DNA of 40,483 bases from Bacteroidales bacterium (GTDB lineage Bacteria; Bacteroidota; Bacteroidia; Bacteroidales; UBA4181): assembly GCA_031270985.1 (NCBI GenBank), contig JAISWR010000104.1:1-40483 (forward strand), in the 5' to 3' direction. Below, in pieces: positions 38,301 to 40,483 of the stretch. A program made the position numbers and the translations under genes. Below the pieces are notes generated by a model that saw nothing but the letters and a program-made list of their open reading frames with translations, made no database searches and was not told where the DNA came from. How positions within the stretch are numbered: position 1 is the stretch's first letter; each line of letters opens with the position of its first letter.

Positions 38301-39815
38301 ATGAAAAAAATCATCATGATATGGATTACAGGTATGTTGTACTTACCTTGTGCGTTATCGCAAAACGCGGGAGATATTCTCCGCTTTTCACAACACTACG
38401 CGGGGGGAACGGCACGGTCGCTCTCCATGGGCGGCGCATTCGGAGCGCTGGGTGGCGACATGTCCTCCATGAGTCTAAACCCTGCGGGCATAGCCATTTA
38501 CAGAGGCGCCGAATTTTCTTTCACACCGGCGATGACATTCACCAGCAGCGACAGCCGCTTTGTCCCGAACAAAACTTCCTTTACGGAAAGCAATGCACGG
38601 TTCAACATCACCAACATAGGATATGTATCCACATGGACGCGCCATAGTGAAAAAGGCTTGCAAAGCGTGAATTTCGGCATGGCATACAACCGCCTGAAAG
38701 AGTTTTCATACAACGCCTATGTGTACACGAACGTCTCTTCGTCCATGCTGAACGATTTTGCATGGACAGCCAACACCGGCGGGTGGAACGACTGGTATGA
38801 GCAGTTGGCGTACGACGTTTTTGCCATTGACGACGACCCCGATTATAATGATGCCTACAGGAACAACCTGATCGCCGACGGCGACCCCTTCGCCGAACAT
38901 CCCATGAAACGCACATTCGGCGCACGAGGTGGCATTGGTGAATATGACCTGTCGCTGGGACTGAATTTCGACAACAAACTGTACTGGGGCGCCACCATGG
39001 GCATACAAAGCCTGTGGTACGAAGAATTTTTCACCCATTCCGAAACAATCGATAAAATTCTGAATGATTTTGAATTTCAATCCGACTATACCACACGAGG
39101 CTTGGGCATCAACCTCAAGACGGGGTTGATTTACCGTCCCTTTAACCTGCTGCGGCTGGGCGTCGCCATACATACGCCCACGCGCTACCGGCTGAGATCG
39201 GAACTGACCACCGACATCAATGCATATTACAATCAGGCGCCGGACATCTCCAAGCCGAATACTTACTATTATACGGCATCCAGCGATATAGCGGAAAAGA
39301 AGTTTAAACTGGTGTCTCCCTGGCGCTACAACGCAGGCATAGCAGTGGTGTTGGGAACGGTTGGTCTGTTCAGTTTCGACGCTGAGTATGTGGACTATAC
39401 CCACTCCGAACTGCTGCCCAATGCAGATCTTCATGAAGAGAATAATCTCACAAAAATATTATACAAAAGCACCATCAATCTGAAAGCGGGAACGGAATTT
39501 CGTGTAGGACATGTTTCCCTGCGAGGCGGTGTTGCTCACTATGCAAGTCCCTATAGCAGCGAATATTACGAGCGCAATGAGGGATTGGAAAAACAAGGCA
39601 CGCTCAGCATATCGGGAGGAATCGGATTCAGGATACAGGATTTTTATGTGGATGTGGCGTATGTACACACGATTTACCCTGAAAGTTATTACGATATGTA
39701 CCGCGATCCCGACAATCCGGGATACCCGAACCCAAGCGTCAACGCTCCGTGGATCAGTTCACAAGTGCAAAGTACCAGCCGAAGGATAGCCGTTACTTTA
39801 GGATTTAAATTCTAA
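38301..39815 (+). CDS. OmpP1/FadL-family outer-membrane transport protein
   Basis: ILRFSQHYAGGTARSLSMGGAFGALGGDMSSMSLNPAGIAIYRGAEFSFTPAMTF N-terminus and a C-terminal barrel ending TSRRIAVTLGFKF. Confidence 0.82.
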   Translation: MKKIIMIWITGMLYLPCALSQNAGDILRFSQHYAGGTARSLSMGGAFGALGGDMSSMSLNPAGIAIYRGAEFSFTPAMTFTSSDSRFVPNKTSFTESNARFNITNIGYVSTWTRHSEKGLQSVNFGMAYNRLKEFSYNAYVYTNVSSSMLNDFAWTANTGGWNDWYEQLAYDVFAIDDDPDYNDAYRNNLIADGDPFAEHPMKRTFGARGGIGEYDLSLGLNFDNKLYWGATMGIQSLWYEEFFTHSETIDKILNDFEFQSDYTTRGLGINLKTGLIYRPFNLLRLGVAIHTPTRYRLRSELTTDINAYYNQAPDISKPNTYYYTASSDIAEKKFKLVSPWRYNAGIAVVLGTVGLFSFDAEYVDYTHSELLPNADLHEENNLTKILYKSTINLKAGTEFRVGHVSLRGGVAHYASPYSSEYYERNEGLEKQGTLSISGGIGFRIQDFYVDVAYVHTIYPESYYDMYRDPDNPGYPNPSVNAPWISSQVQSTSRRIAVTLGFKF

Positions 39816-39818
39816 TTT

Positions 39819-39851
39819 TTTGAAATATTCCGGATATTTTATATACCTTTG
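39819..39851 (+). promoter_or_regulatory. Bacteroidetes-type promoter for tRNA-Ser
   Basis: TTTG (39819-39822)-N21-TACCTTTG (39844-39851), 12 nt upstream of the tRNA. Confidence 0.65.
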
Positions 39852-39863
39852 CGCCGTCAAAAC

Positions 39864-39950
39864 GGTGAGGTGGGTGAGCGGCTTAAACCAACAGTTTGCT
39901 AAACTGTCGTACGGGTAACCGTACCGGGGGTTCGAATCCCCCCCTCACCG
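39864..39950 (+). tRNA. tRNA-Ser(GCT)
   Basis: Acceptor GGTGAGG/CCTCACC, anticodon stem-loop CAGTTTGCTAAACTG with GCT anticodon, long variable arm (CGTACGGGTAACCGTACC), T-arm GGGGGTTCGAATCCCCC, discriminator G; CCA not encoded. Confidence 0.95.
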
Positions 39951-40010
39951 CAAGGAAGAGTTGAAACCTGAATTTGTGGAAAGAAACACAGCTAAACGGT
40001 TAGTTTTCAA

Positions 40011-40483
40011 TTGACAATTGTCCTCAGGACGATAATATCAAAACTGTCAGGAAAATTATACAACGATCATCAACGCAAATTATTTTGCCTGTTGCCAGCG
40101 GCGTTGCTGGTTGCCGTCGCCATGCTGCTTTTCCTGCACAGCTTCCGCAATTCATTGATTGTACTTATATCCATACCCACATCGCTGGTGGCTACGTTTA
40201 TCGTGATGTACCTTATGGGATTTACGCTTAATCTGATGACGCTGCTTGGACTGTCGCTCGTGGTCGGCATTCTGGTGGACGCCAAGAGTTCGGTCGAAGG
40301 CGGCAATCCCGAAATACACATCCTGCCCGACCGCTCGAAAATGGCGGCGCTCGGCATTTCGTCCGACATGCTCGGAGCGGCTTTGAGCAACGCTTTCAAC
40401 GGCAATCAAGACGCCAAATTCAAAAAAGGCAATAACGAATGGGACATCAACATCCGGCTAACGGATTTTGACCGCAAAAACAT
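40011..40483 (+). pseudogene. Remnant of an RND (AcrB/MexB-like) efflux pump with an in-frame internal deletion; runs off the window
   Basis: One open frame reads ...VAMLLFLHSFRNSLIVLISIPTSLVATFIVMYLMGFTLNLMTLLGLSLVVGILVD (N-half TM region) then AKSSVEGGNPEIHILPDRSKMAALGISSDMLGAALSNAFNGNQDAKFKKGNNEWDINIRLTDFDRKN (C-half porter region). In-frame stop at 39993. Confidence 0.75.

Overview
The window looks like mostly core chromosome from a Bacteroidales-type bacterium. Evidence: repeated TAnnTTTG -7 boxes, DUF4251- and DUF6913-like proteins, and Bacteroidetes-style outer-membrane proteins. It opens inside speA and closes inside a broken RND-pump gene. Recognisable content: speA, rpsF-rpsR-rplI, an ectoine-type aspartokinase, rfbB, an RsuA-family pseudouridine synthase, asnB, hpt-adk, sbcDC, larE plus a LuxR-type regulator, an ECF-sigma/membrane protein/Spy-like trio, a PerR-like regulator with reverse rubrerythrin, prfC, ruvB, a secreted beta-propeller plus patatin/BamA-like pair, hisS, dapA, phoH, rlmH, proS, an OmpP1/FadL-like porin and tRNA-Ser(GCT). 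I saw no CRISPR array, transposase, integrase or recognised defence island. The leads I rate highest are: (1) a Ntox23-like secreted protein whose start overlaps the dapA stop; (2) a stand-alone NUMOD1-like DNA-binding protein with no nuclease; (3) a mini-protein joining the two ends of the HU-like/DUF4469 architecture with the middle missing; (4) a perfect 18-bp palindrome on the -33 box of the propeller/patatin pair; (5) a perfect 10-bp inverted repeat over the hpt -7 box; (6) a PerR-type box in the perR leader; (7) an RND gene remnant with an in-frame internal deletion. All family assignments are by eye from the translations; no searches were run.
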